Source: Hydrogenothermus sp964516095 (GTDB lineage: Bacteria > Aquificota > Aquificia > Aquificales > Hydrogenothermaceae). From it: DNA of 8,877 bases. Shown one piece after another: positions 1 through 5,721 of the stretch (position 1 is the stretch's first letter; the number at the start of each line of letters is the position of its first letter). The notes beneath the pieces were generated by a model that was given only the letters and a program-made list of their open reading frames with translations, did not search any database and was not told the DNA's origin. The position numbers were made by a program, and so were the translations under genes. The stretch spans positions 1-8,877 of the forward strand of contig CAZEYS010000048.1 of assembly GCA_964516095.1 (NCBI GenBank). Direction: 5' to 3'.

Positions 1-36
1 GTATTCTAAATCACCTAAAAGAAAATCTATATACAT
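1..36 (-). CDS. Start of an unidentified gene downstream of fliA (partial)
   Basis: An open frame on the minus strand begins with ATG at 36, five codons-worth of bases after the fliA stop region (4 bases after the stop), and runs off the window edge. It reads MYIDFLLGDLEY. An in-frame ATG at 54 would add MRDNNN and overlap fliA by 14 bases. Neither start has a well placed ribosome site: GAGAGG lies directly against the ATG at 54 and about 18 bases from the one at 36, so translation coupled to fliA is possible. Twelve residues are too few to name a family. Position suggests membership of the flagellar operon, which is inference only. Confidence 0.35.
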   Translation of the reverse strand, partial: MYIDFLLGDLEY

Positions 37-40
37 ATTA

Positions 41-781
41 TTATTGTCTCGCATCCTCTCTATTTACATATTTATTTAGTAGTTTTCTTAATTTTAACAT
101 AGTTTTTGTATGTATTTGTGAGATTCTGGACTCTGTTAGTCCCAAAATCTCCCCTATTTCTTTCATAGAAAGTTCTTCATAGTAATAAAGGCTTATTACT
201 AATTTTTCTCTTTCATTTAATTTTTCAATAGCTTGAGCAAGTATTCTTTTTAGCTCTTCTCTTTCTACATATTTCTCAGGAGTGTCATCATTGACAGGTA
301 TTATCTGCCATAGCTTTGTTGTATCATTTTCATTAGAACTACTGATGTTTGTTTCTATTGAAACAAGTCCGTTGTTGAATATTTTTTCTGCATATTTCAT
401 ATATTCCTCAACAGACATACCTAAGTATTCGGCAATTTCTTCGGTTGTTGCTTCTCTTCCTAATTTTTGTTCTAACTCAATAATTGCATTTTCTATATCT
501 CTGGAGGCTTTTCTTACATTTCTTGGTAAAAAGTCGAGTTTTCTTAAAGTATCAATTATATAGCCTCTTATTCTTATTTCAGCATAAGTTGATAGCTGTA
601 CTCCTTTATCTGGGTTGTACTTTTCTATTGCATCTATAAGACCGAGTACAGCTGCTTGATATAAATCGTCTTCGCTTACCACCGGAGGTAGGTTATCTTG
701 CTTTATACTCTTAACTATATACTTAATTCTCGGAAGAAACTGCTTTATAATCTCATTTCTTTTTCTTAATGGAATTTTCAT
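41..781 (-). CDS. fliA: RNA polymerase sigma-28 factor FliA (flagellar)
   Basis: This is an alternative sigma factor of the sigma-28 (FliA/WhiG) group, which directs RNA polymerase to late flagellar and chemotaxis promoters and is normally held back by the anti-sigma factor FlgM. The 246-residue length fits the family (about 230-260). Region 2 spans about residues 36-90, with the core-binding stretch DLYQAAVLGLIDAIEKYNP, then STYAEIRIRGYIIDTLR and FLPRNVR, the counterpart of the usual WLPRSVR. Region 3 follows at about 95-140. Region 4 (about 185-236) has LNEREKLVISLYY and the helix-turn-helix MKEIGEILGLTESRISQIH. The ATG at 781 is preceded by a strong site, AAAGGAGG, lying inside the last codons of flhG. 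The genes are 3 bases apart, so translation is probably coupled. No FlgM gene is in the window. Family assignment is firm. Confidence 0.95.
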   Translation of the reverse strand: MKIPLRKRNEIIKQFLPRIKYIVKSIKQDNLPPVVSEDDLYQAAVLGLIDAIEKYNPDKGVQLSTYAEIRIRGYIIDTLRKLDFLPRNVRKASRDIENAIIELEQKLGREATTEEIAEYLGMSVEEYMKYAEKIFNNGLVSIETNISSSNENDTTKLWQIIPVNDDTPEKYVEREELKRILAQAIEKLNEREKLVISLYYYEELSMKEIGEILGLTESRISQIHTKTMLKLRKLLNKYVNREDARQ

Positions 782-784
782 TTT

Positions 785-1648
785 TTAAACCTCCTTTAGT
801 TTTATCCAGTTAGTGAAAACTCTTTTCCAAAAATTAGACTTTGAAGGCTTTCTTTCCCCTGTTATCAGGTAATTTGCAAAGTTCAGTATGTCTCTTGAGT
901 ATTTTGATTTTGGATTTACCTGGTAAAGTATCTTTCTTTCTCTTATAGACTGAACTAAATTATCATCTTTTCTCAGATAACCAAAAAACTCTATTCCTTT
1001 TCCCAAAAATTGTTTTAGTATTCTATCCATTCCTTTATAAACTCTCTCACCTTCTTCAGGGGATGAAACCATGTTTACTATCAAACCAAGTTCTACGTCA
1101 TCTGGTTTATTCTTTATGAGTATTCGACTGAGTGCATATGCATCTGCAACTGCTGTAGGGTCTGGTGTTGTTACTATGGTAGTTTTATCAGCTGCCAGAC
1201 AGAAATTTATAACTGTTTCATGAACACCTGCTGAAGTATCTATAAGCATGTAGTCAAAGTCGTAGTATATATCTTTCAGTTTGTTTATTAAAAATAGCTG
1301 TTGTTTTGGACTTAGATTAGCTAATTCTTCAACTCCTGAAGATGCAGGAATGAATTTTATGCCTGATTTGGATGTATATATTATTTCATTTATATCTTTT
1401 TCTCCTGTTAAAAGATTTCCTAAATTGTAGGTAGGTTTTTCATCTAAAAGTATGTCTATATTTGCAAGAGCAAGATCTGCATCTAGTATAAGAACATTTT
1501 TACCTAAAGACTGTAAACATGCAGCAAGATTTACTGTAAAACTGGTTTTACCTACTCCTCCTTTACCTGATGTTATTGTAATAACTTGAAAGTTACTGTC
1601 ACTGTCTGTTTTTATTAAGTTTCTTAGGTTATATGCCTGATCTCTCAT
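785..1648 (-). CDS. flhG: FlhG (YlxH/FleN), MinD-type ATPase controlling flagellar number
   Basis: FlhG is a membrane-cycling P-loop ATPase that stimulates the FlhF GTPase and limits the number of flagella. The residues needed are visible. At the N terminus, DQAYNLR (3-9) matches the DQAxxLR activator helix that docks on FlhF. The deviant Walker A motif is SGKGGVGKT (27-35) with both lysines, K29 and K34. LDADLALANID (55-65) is the switch I/A' segment, and LIDTSAG (135-141) is switch II/Walker B. The last ~18 residues (FWKRVFTNWIKL) form a plausible amphipathic membrane-targeting helix, as in MinD and FlhG. The 287-residue length is typical. The ATG overlaps the flhF stop as ATGA, and GAGG lies 10 bases upstream. 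The DQA motif separates it from cell-division MinD, so I am confident of FlhG over MinD. Confidence 0.94.
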   Translation of the reverse strand: MRDQAYNLRNLIKTDSDSNFQVITITSGKGGVGKTSFTVNLAACLQSLGKNVLILDADLALANIDILLDEKPTYNLGNLLTGEKDINEIIYTSKSGIKFIPASSGVEELANLSPKQQLFLINKLKDIYYDFDYMLIDTSAGVHETVINFCLAADKTTIVTTPDPTAVADAYALSRILIKNKPDDVELGLIVNMVSSPEEGERVYKGMDRILKQFLGKGIEFFGYLRKDDNLVQSIRERKILYQVNPKSKYSRDILNFANYLITGERKPSKSNFWKRVFTNWIKLKEV

Positions 1649-2421
1649 AGAGCTTTAACCTCAAAAGCATTGAATACTTCATCTGCTTTGAGTATATCAC
1701 CAGGAACATCTAATCCATTACAAACATAGCTAACTGGAATATCAAGCATATTAAAGATACTCATGGCTTGGCTTTTATCTTCTAATTCGTCCAATTTAGT
1801 AAGTATTACATGAGAGATGTTGAATTTTGAAAAGTAAGATAGTTCTCTTTTTATAATACTTTCTTTTTTGTCTAACGATAAGATAAGTATTGTTTCGGTA
1901 TTTTCAGCTTTTGTTATAAATTTTAGTAACTTTTCTGTTTCAGGTAACTTTGGTAAATTTCCTGGAGAGTCAAAGATTATATGTTCATAGTTTTCAAAAC
2001 TTTCTCTATAAGCTATTATGTCTTTTTCATTTTTTATAGGATAAAATGGAATTTGCATAATTTCTGCAAATTTTTTTAGGTTGTCAAAACCTCCTATTTT
2101 ATAGTAATCAAATGAGGCTATTGCTATATTTCTATTTAAACTAAATTTAAGTATAGAAGCTACTTTAGCTATAGTAGTTGTCTTTCCAGTAGCTATTCCT
2201 CCAATGATAGGAATGTATCTTCTTTTAAATACGTCATCTGTAATTCTGGGATTATCAAACTTTTGTTGGTATGTTGGTTTTTTTTCAGGAAGGGCAGCTA
2301 TTATTTGAAGTTTACCGTCTTTTTCTTTTGTCTCTATAATTATCGCATTTTCTCCAAGTTCTGAATATATTTTTTCCCATCCTTCTTGTATACTTTTTAC
2401 AATGAACTTTTTCATATACAT
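1645..2421 (-). CDS. flhF: FlhF, SRP-type GTPase for flagellar placement (compact form)
   Basis: FlhF is the third SRP GTPase (with Ffh and FtsY) and marks the site of flagellar assembly at the membrane. Residues 1-45 match the FlhF start pattern (KKFIVKSIQEGWEKIYSELG, then NAIIIETK and LQIIAALPE). The G domain has a P-loop GGIATGKTTTIAKVA (74-88), DYYKIGGFDNLKKFAEIM (105-122), DSPG at 151-154, TKLDE (208-212) and a closing NGLDVPGDI (235-243). At 258 residues it is far shorter than usual (about 360-450): only about 25 residues separate the N-terminal segment from the G domain, so the helical N domain is missing or minimal. The usual DTAGR is DSPGN here, losing the Arg. The first ATG (2421) is preferred over the one at 2415 because GAGG lies 7 bases upstream of it. 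It heads flhF-flhG-fliA behind a sigma-54-like promoter. Confidence 0.9.
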   Translation of the reverse strand: MYMKKFIVKSIQEGWEKIYSELGENAIIIETKEKDGKLQIIAALPEKKPTYQQKFDNPRITDDVFKRRYIPIIGGIATGKTTTIAKVASILKFSLNRNIAIASFDYYKIGGFDNLKKFAEIMQIPFYPIKNEKDIIAYRESFENYEHIIFDSPGNLPKLPETEKLLKFITKAENTETILILSLDKKESIIKRELSYFSKFNISHVILTKLDELEDKSQAMSIFNMLDIPVSYVCNGLDVPGDILKADEVFNAFEVKAL

Positions 2422-2468
2422 TTTTGTCCCTCTTATTATAAATACTGATATTTGTCATATTTTATATA

Positions 2469-2484
2469 AGCAAATATTATGCCA
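2469..2484 (-). promoter_or_regulatory. Sigma-54 (RpoN) promoter for flhF-flhG-fliA
   Basis: Read on the minus strand the site is TGGCATAATATTTGCT. The sigma-54 consensus is TGGCAC-N5-TTGCA/T. The -24 element TGGCA and the -12 element TTGCT both match, and GG and GC are separated by exactly 10 bases as required. Transcription would start near 2458, giving a leader of about 37 bases before the flhF ATG. Sigma-54 control of early flagellar regulators is known in several Gram-negative groups. A weak sigma-70 alternative (TTTACA with an AT-rich -10) overlaps the same stretch. No RpoN or activator gene is in the window. Confidence 0.75.
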
Positions 2485-2521
2485 GAATGTAAAACTTATT
2501 ATTGATAACTTTTTTATAAAC

Positions 2522-2542
2522 AGGTGCAGTAAAAATACTGCA
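2522..2542. repeat. Palindromic repeat, copy 1 (candidate activator site)
   Basis: This is a 7-bp-arm palindrome TGCAGTA-AAAA-TACTGCA (2525-2542) preceded by AGG, just past the acpS stop. A second copy at 2638-2658 matches it at 19 of 21 positions. Its centre lies about 75 bp upstream of the predicted flhF start. It could fold as an RNA hairpin, but neither strand has a T-run after it, so it is a poor intrinsic terminator. Use as a binding site for a sigma-54 activator is inference. Confidence 0.55.
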
Positions 2543-2543
2543 T

Positions 2544-2912
2544 TTAGTATGTGTATATTAAGACTGTAGCTATAGAGAATTTTATTTCGTGGGACAGAGA
2601 AACCCTTAATACATAAGGTTTATCAGGCTTCTTTGATAGGTGCAGTAAAATTTCTGCAGGATGTCCTTTTTTTCCTAAAACTTCTATCTGATTAAAGTAT
2701 AAAGTTTCTTTAAAGGCTTGAAAATACGCCTTTATACAGGCTTCTTTTGCTGCAAATCTTGCTGCCAGACACTGAATATAATTTTTTTGTTTAAAGCAAT
2801 ATTCTTTTTCGGTTTTTGTATATACTTTGTCTAAAAATCTGTTTCCAAATTTGTTTAATGCTTTTTCTATTCTCTTATTTTCTACTATATCGGTACCTAT
2901 GAATATTTCCAA
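2544..2912 (-). CDS. acpS: Holo-[acyl-carrier-protein] synthase AcpS
   Basis: AcpS transfers the 4'-phosphopantetheine arm from coenzyme A to the serine of apo-acyl carrier protein in the cytoplasm, activating it for fatty acid synthesis. At 122 residues it has the usual size for a trimeric AcpS. The Mg-binding Asp is D8 in FIGTDIVENKRIEKAL. The second signature is ARFAAKEACIKA (51-62), with E57 as metal ligand and K56 and R52 conserved. VSLSHE (104-109) is the conserved C-terminal motif. The start is a TTG at 2912 with AGAGG 6 bases upstream, and this start puts D8 where the family has it. The gene overlaps the end of aroK by 38 bases, so coupled translation is likely. Its 3' part carries a second copy of a palindrome found just past its stop. 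Confidence 0.94.
   Translation of the reverse strand: MEIFIGTDIVENKRIEKALNKFGNRFLDKVYTKTEKEYCFKQKNYIQCLAARFAAKEACIKAYFQAFKETLYFNQIEVLGKKGHPAEILLHLSKKPDKPYVLRVSLSHEIKFSIATVLIYTY
2638..2658. repeat. Palindromic repeat, copy 2, inside acpS
   Basis: AGG followed by TGCAG-TAAAATTT-CTGCA, differing from copy 1 (2522-2542) at two central positions. The copies are 116 bp apart centre to centre, close to 11 helical turns, and this one centres about 190 bp upstream of the predicted flhF start. It encodes part of AILLHL in AcpS, so coding constraint must be considered. The arms resemble the general layout of NtrC-family sites (TGCAC/GTGCA arms), but are not identical to them. Confidence 0.45.
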
Positions 2913-3387
2913 TTATTTCCTCTACTATTTCTTCTGGTTTTTTCCCGTCAACTTTAATATGAATATCAGCAAGAGAGTATATTTCTTTTCTTTTTTTGTA
3001 CAGCTTTTCAATTTTTTCCAGAGGTTGTTGCAACAATGGTCGCTGGGTGTCTTTTTCACACCTTTTTAAAATTTCCTTTAAAGATGCATCAAGCCAGATA
3101 GTTATTCCTGAAGACTTCATTAATTTTAGATTTTCAATATCTGCTCCCAGTCCTCCACCTGTCGATATCACATAATTATCTACGTTTATAATATTTTGTA
3201 GTTCTTTTTTTTCTAATTGCCGGAAATATGTCTCACCTTTTTCTTTAAAAATATCTTTTATCTTAGCTTTGTATTTGTCTTCTATATAACTATCCATATC
3301 TATAAAGTTAAAATCAAGTTCTTTAGCTAACAACTGTCCTATAGTAGATTTACCACTACCCATAAAACCTATGAGATATATATTCAT
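2875..3387 (-). CDS. aroK: Shikimate kinase
   Basis: The enzyme phosphorylates shikimate with ATP to shikimate 3-phosphate, the fifth step of the chorismate pathway. The 170-residue chain shows the full family pattern: Walker A GFMGSGKST (7-15), the acidic D30-M-D32 of the shikimate/Mg site, GETYFRQLE (51-59) with R56 binding shikimate, STGGG (75-79), the lid Arg in QRPLL (115-119) and the R133/Y137 pair of the adenine-binding stretch. The ATG overlaps the TolC-like stop as ATGA, and GGAG lies 7 bases upstream. Its tail overlaps acpS by 38 bases. It sits unusually between efflux genes and acpS; no separate promoter was seen, though one within the preceding gene cannot be excluded. AroK and AroL are not separable from sequence, so aroK is the conventional name. 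Confidence 0.95.
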   Translation of the reverse strand: MNIYLIGFMGSGKSTIGQLLAKELDFNFIDMDSYIEDKYKAKIKDIFKEKGETYFRQLEKKELQNIINVDNYVISTGGGLGADIENLKLMKSSGITIWLDASLKEILKRCEKDTQRPLLQQPLEKIEKLYKKRKEIYSLADIHIKVDGKKPEEIVEEIIGNIHRYRYSRK

Positions 3388-4616
3388 TCTATATCTCCAC
3401 TTAAAAGTTGTAAATCAAAGATTTTTAAATTAATCTGATATATGATTGTCGCATAGTTAATTTTATTATTTCTATAGTTTTTTTCTGCATCCAGTACATC
3501 TATAATAGAGGATAAGCCATATTTGTACTGTTCAGTAGCAAGATTAAGTGCTTCTTGTGCAGATTTAACGCTATCTTTGTAGGCTTCTTCTTGGTTAATT
3601 AGCGCTTTTAAATCTTCTATATCGGTTTCGTACTTTTCTCTTAACTGATTTAATTTATCTTTGTATTTTAACTCTTCTTTTACTTTTTCTAAGTCTGATT
3701 GCATAACTTTACTTTGGGTTTTAAATCCATCAAATATGTTCCAGTTTAAAGATACTGTAATAACATAACCTTTTCTCCATGTTTCCTTTAAAGACGGGAA
3801 ATCTCTGGTGTTATAGGTTTCATAAGATAAATTTAAGTTTAATTTTGGCCAGTTTGAAGCTTTATAAAAGAATTTTTCTCTATTTTTCACCTTAATTGTT
3901 TGGGCTATTACGTTAAGTTCAGTGTTGTTTATCAATGAATTTTCATCAGGAATGTCCAAAGATAAGATTTTTAACTTCCCTTCAGGTTCTTCTATTTTCT
4001 TTAAAAATAAAAATCTCTTCATCTGTATTAATGATTTTTTGTAATCATAGAGAGCTTTTTTATACTGAGCCTGGGCGAGTTTTAGCTGGGATTTTGTCCG
4101 ATAATAGTTGTATTTATTTGTAAGTCCTATTTTAAACTGATTTTCTACAAAATAAAAATATTTTCTCCAGTACTCTAAAGACCTTTTTCGTTCTTGCATT
4201 ATGTATTTGTAATATAAAGATGCGATATAAAGTCTTTTTGCAGTATCTATTACTTTAACAACTGTATCCTCTTTTATAGCCTGCTGGAGCTTAATATTTT
4301 CACGGGCAACTTTCAAACTTTCAAAAACTGCTTTATCAAATATTTTTTGTTTTATTTTTATTGATGCCCTGTATCTATTTTTTAAAGATAACCCCGTTAT
4401 ATAGTTAGGATCCACTTTTTGATAAGATGCTTCCAGCGTAAGATGGGGATATATATTACTTTTTACTTCTCTTATCGTTTGATATACTTTTTCTAAATCT
4501 TTTTCAGTTATTTTGATTTTTAGGCTTCTTTCTTTTGCTATCTGAATTACTTCGTCTAAAGTTATCGCATTTGCAAATGTAAAAGCCAAAAAGATTAAGC
4601 CAAATACAATTTTCAT
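3384..4616 (-). CDS. TolC-family outer-membrane efflux protein
   Basis: This is the outer-membrane channel of a tripartite efflux pump or type I exporter. A signal peptide (MKIVFGLIFLAFTFANA) with an AxA cleavage site after residue 17 leads into TLDEVIQIAKERS, the usual start of mature TolC proteins. The two repeats of the family are visible: the first has YPHLTLEASY (56-65) and FKIGLTNKYNYYRTKSQL (161-178); the second has FDGFKTQS (295-302) and YKYGLSSIIDVLDAEKNY (364-381). Long helical Lys/Glu-rich stretches fit the periplasmic alpha-barrel. The 410-residue length is slightly short for the family. There is no lipobox, so it is not a lipoprotein. It overlaps the adaptor upstream and aroK downstream by 4 bases each. 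Ribosome binding before the ATG is weak (GGTAGGG), as expected for coupled translation. The substrate cannot be read from sequence. Confidence 0.9.
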   Translation of the reverse strand: MKIVFGLIFLAFTFANAITLDEVIQIAKERSLKIKITEKDLEKVYQTIREVKSNIYPHLTLEASYQKVDPNYITGLSLKNRYRASIKIKQKIFDKAVFESLKVARENIKLQQAIKEDTVVKVIDTAKRLYIASLYYKYIMQERKRSLEYWRKYFYFVENQFKIGLTNKYNYYRTKSQLKLAQAQYKKALYDYKKSLIQMKRFLFLKKIEEPEGKLKILSLDIPDENSLINNTELNVIAQTIKVKNREKFFYKASNWPKLNLNLSYETYNTRDFPSLKETWRKGYVITVSLNWNIFDGFKTQSKVMQSDLEKVKEELKYKDKLNQLREKYETDIEDLKALINQEEAYKDSVKSAQEALNLATEQYKYGLSSIIDVLDAEKNYRNNKINYATIIYQINLKIFDLQLLSGDIE

Positions 4617-5638
4617 AGAACCCTACCAATTTTAACTTTTTCGTTTTCCTTTATTCCAAAAGGAGCTGAAACTACTATTAAATCTTTATCAGATAAATTT
4701 CCCTTTACAATCAAATAGCCAGGTTTTTGTTCTACTATTTTTACTTTTACTTTCTTTGTGATTCCATTTACAACTTTCAAAACATATGTATCACTACCTT
4801 TCATAAAAACTGCTTTTTCAGGTAGTATAAATGCTTTAAGCTCTTTTTCTCTTACTTTTACTTTTATAAAAAGTCCATCTTTTAAATTTTTTAACTCCTT
4901 TTTTAAGTCTGCTTTTATCTTTAAAAGATTGTCTCTACTTAATGAATAGGATATATAGCTAATTTTCCCTTCTGTAATGCCAAAACCTTCAATGTAAAGT
5001 AGAACTTTTTCTTTTAATTTAAGTTTATTGAAAAATCTTTGAGGCAGGTAAAAGGTAGCCTTTAAACTACTTGGGTCTATAATATAGAACAGCTTTGTTG
5101 TCTGTGTTACTAAATCTCCAGGATTTACGTATTTTCTATCTAAAATTCCATTTATAGGAGATTTTATGTCAGTTTCTTTTAGTCGTTTTTTTAGCTCTTT
5201 AAGTCGTTGCTGTGCTGATAGCAGTTCATTTAGAGCAATTTTCATATTATTTTTAGCCCTTAAAAAGTCATCTTCACTTATTAGGCCTTTTTTGTATAAA
5301 AACTGTTTTTTTTCGTATAAGGATTTTTTATAAGAATAGATTTCTTGTAATTTTTTTACATTGTACATTTGAGATTCATACTGGTATTGATAATTATCTC
5401 TCTCTATCCTTGCAAGAATCTGCCCTTTTTTTACCCTGTCTCCTTCTTCCACATTTATTTGTGTTATTCTTCCATTCACTTCAGGCTTTAGATAAACAAA
5501 AGTATCTGCTTTTATCTGCCCTACAGTGCTGTAATAAATGATTACGTTTTTTAGTTTTGGTTTTATTACATCAACTACTATACTATTTGCAAAAGATACA
5601 GAAAAAAGAAGCAATGTATATATAAAGATAGATTGCAT
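4613..5638 (-). CDS. RND efflux periplasmic adaptor (membrane fusion protein)
   Basis: Adaptors of this family join an inner-membrane RND pump to a TolC channel. A signal peptide (about residues 1-17, ending SFA) carries no cysteine lipobox, so the mature protein is probably soluble or weakly anchored. The order of domains is clear: the first half of the lipoyl domain (about 45-80, with VNGRITQINVEEGDRVKKGQ), a coiled-coil hairpin of about 75 residues (82-156, Lys/Glu/Leu-rich), the second lipoyl half (157-190, with DIKSPINGILDRKYVNPGD), a beta-barrel (191-265) and a membrane-proximal domain to 341. AAGGAG lies 5 bases before the ATG at 5638. It is first in the adaptor-tolC-aroK-acpS unit and is transcribed away from the RND pump, its likely partner. 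Its TATAAT promoter lies within the shared gap. Confidence 0.93.
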   Translation of the reverse strand: MQSIFIYTLLLFSVSFANSIVVDVIKPKLKNVIIYYSTVGQIKADTFVYLKPEVNGRITQINVEEGDRVKKGQILARIERDNYQYQYESQMYNVKKLQEIYSYKKSLYEKKQFLYKKGLISEDDFLRAKNNMKIALNELLSAQQRLKELKKRLKETDIKSPINGILDRKYVNPGDLVTQTTKLFYIIDPSSLKATFYLPQRFFNKLKLKEKVLLYIEGFGITEGKISYISYSLSRDNLLKIKADLKKELKNLKDGLFIKVKVREKELKAFILPEKAVFMKGSDTYVLKVVNGITKKVKVKIVEQKPGYLIVKGNLSDKDLIVVSAPFGIKENEKVKIGRVL

Positions 5639-5647
5639 GCTTTCTCC

Positions 5648-5676
5648 TTGACTGGGAAAAGAGCTTCAATTATACT
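5648..5676 (+). promoter_or_regulatory. Sigma-70 promoter for the RND pump gene
   Basis: TTGACT (5648-5653), a 17-base spacer and TATACT (5671-5676) give a near-consensus housekeeping promoter. Transcription would start near 5683, leaving a leader of about 39 bases before the TTG start at 5722. The promoter overlaps the leader of the divergent adaptor gene. Confidence 0.7.
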
Positions 5677-5680
5677 GGTG

Positions 5681-5710
5681 ATTATACTTTATGGTTGATT
5701 TGTCAGTCAA
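5681..5710 (-). promoter_or_regulatory. Sigma-70 promoter for the adaptor-tolC-aroK-acpS operon
   Basis: On the minus strand TTGACT (5710 down to 5705), an 18-base spacer and a perfect TATAAT (5686 down to 5681) precede the adaptor gene. The start would be near 5674, with a leader of about 36 bases. A second TATAAT occurs at 5674-5669 but has no -35 at suitable spacing. The promoter faces the pump promoter, and the two -10 boxes are only 4 bases apart. Confidence 0.7.
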
Positions 5711-5714
5711 GGAG
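5709..5714 (+). promoter_or_regulatory. Ribosome binding site that fixes the RND start
   Basis: AAGGAG lies 7 bases before the TTG at 5722. The further upstream in-frame TTG at 5695 has no ribosome site and would put this purine run inside the coding sequence, so 5722 is the better start. Confidence 0.8.
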
Positions 5715-5721
5715 AACCTTA

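Larger units (their letters stand above)
5642..5716. repeat. 13-bp inverted repeat framing the divergent efflux promoters
   Basis: TTCTCCTTGACTG at 5642-5654 is the exact reverse complement of CAGTCAAGGAGAA at 5704-5716, with the axis at 5679. Each arm does two jobs. On one strand TTGACT is a -35 box; on the other AAGGAG is a Shine-Dalgarno site. Inside lies an 8-bp direct repeat ATTATACT at 5669-5676 and 5681-5688, which supplies the two -10 boxes. The arms might also be an operator for a dimeric repressor; no regulator gene is adjacent in the window. Confidence 0.85.

Noticed and set aside
282..563. Plus-strand open frame of 93 codons opposite fliA
   Set aside because: Its Ser/Phe/Ile-rich product is the usual reverse image of a Lys/Glu/Asn-rich gene; no start signals seen.
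785..1648. Cell-division MinD instead of FlhG
   Set aside because: The N-terminal DQAxxLR motif and the position between flhF and fliA are specific to FlhG, and no minC or minE is adjacent.
2525..2542. Intrinsic terminator for acpS
   Set aside because: The hairpin is only 7 bp with three G-C pairs, and no T-run follows on either strand; the near copy within acpS argues for another role.
2827..3069. Plus-strand open frame of 80 codons opposite acpS and aroK, Phe-rich
   Set aside because: It could look like a small membrane protein, but it is fully antisense to two genes with intact catalytic motifs.
5669..5674. Second TATAAT on the minus strand as an alternative adaptor -10 box
   Set aside because: It would be 30 bases from the TTGACT at 5705-5710; the TATAAT at 5681-5686 has a normal 18-base spacing.
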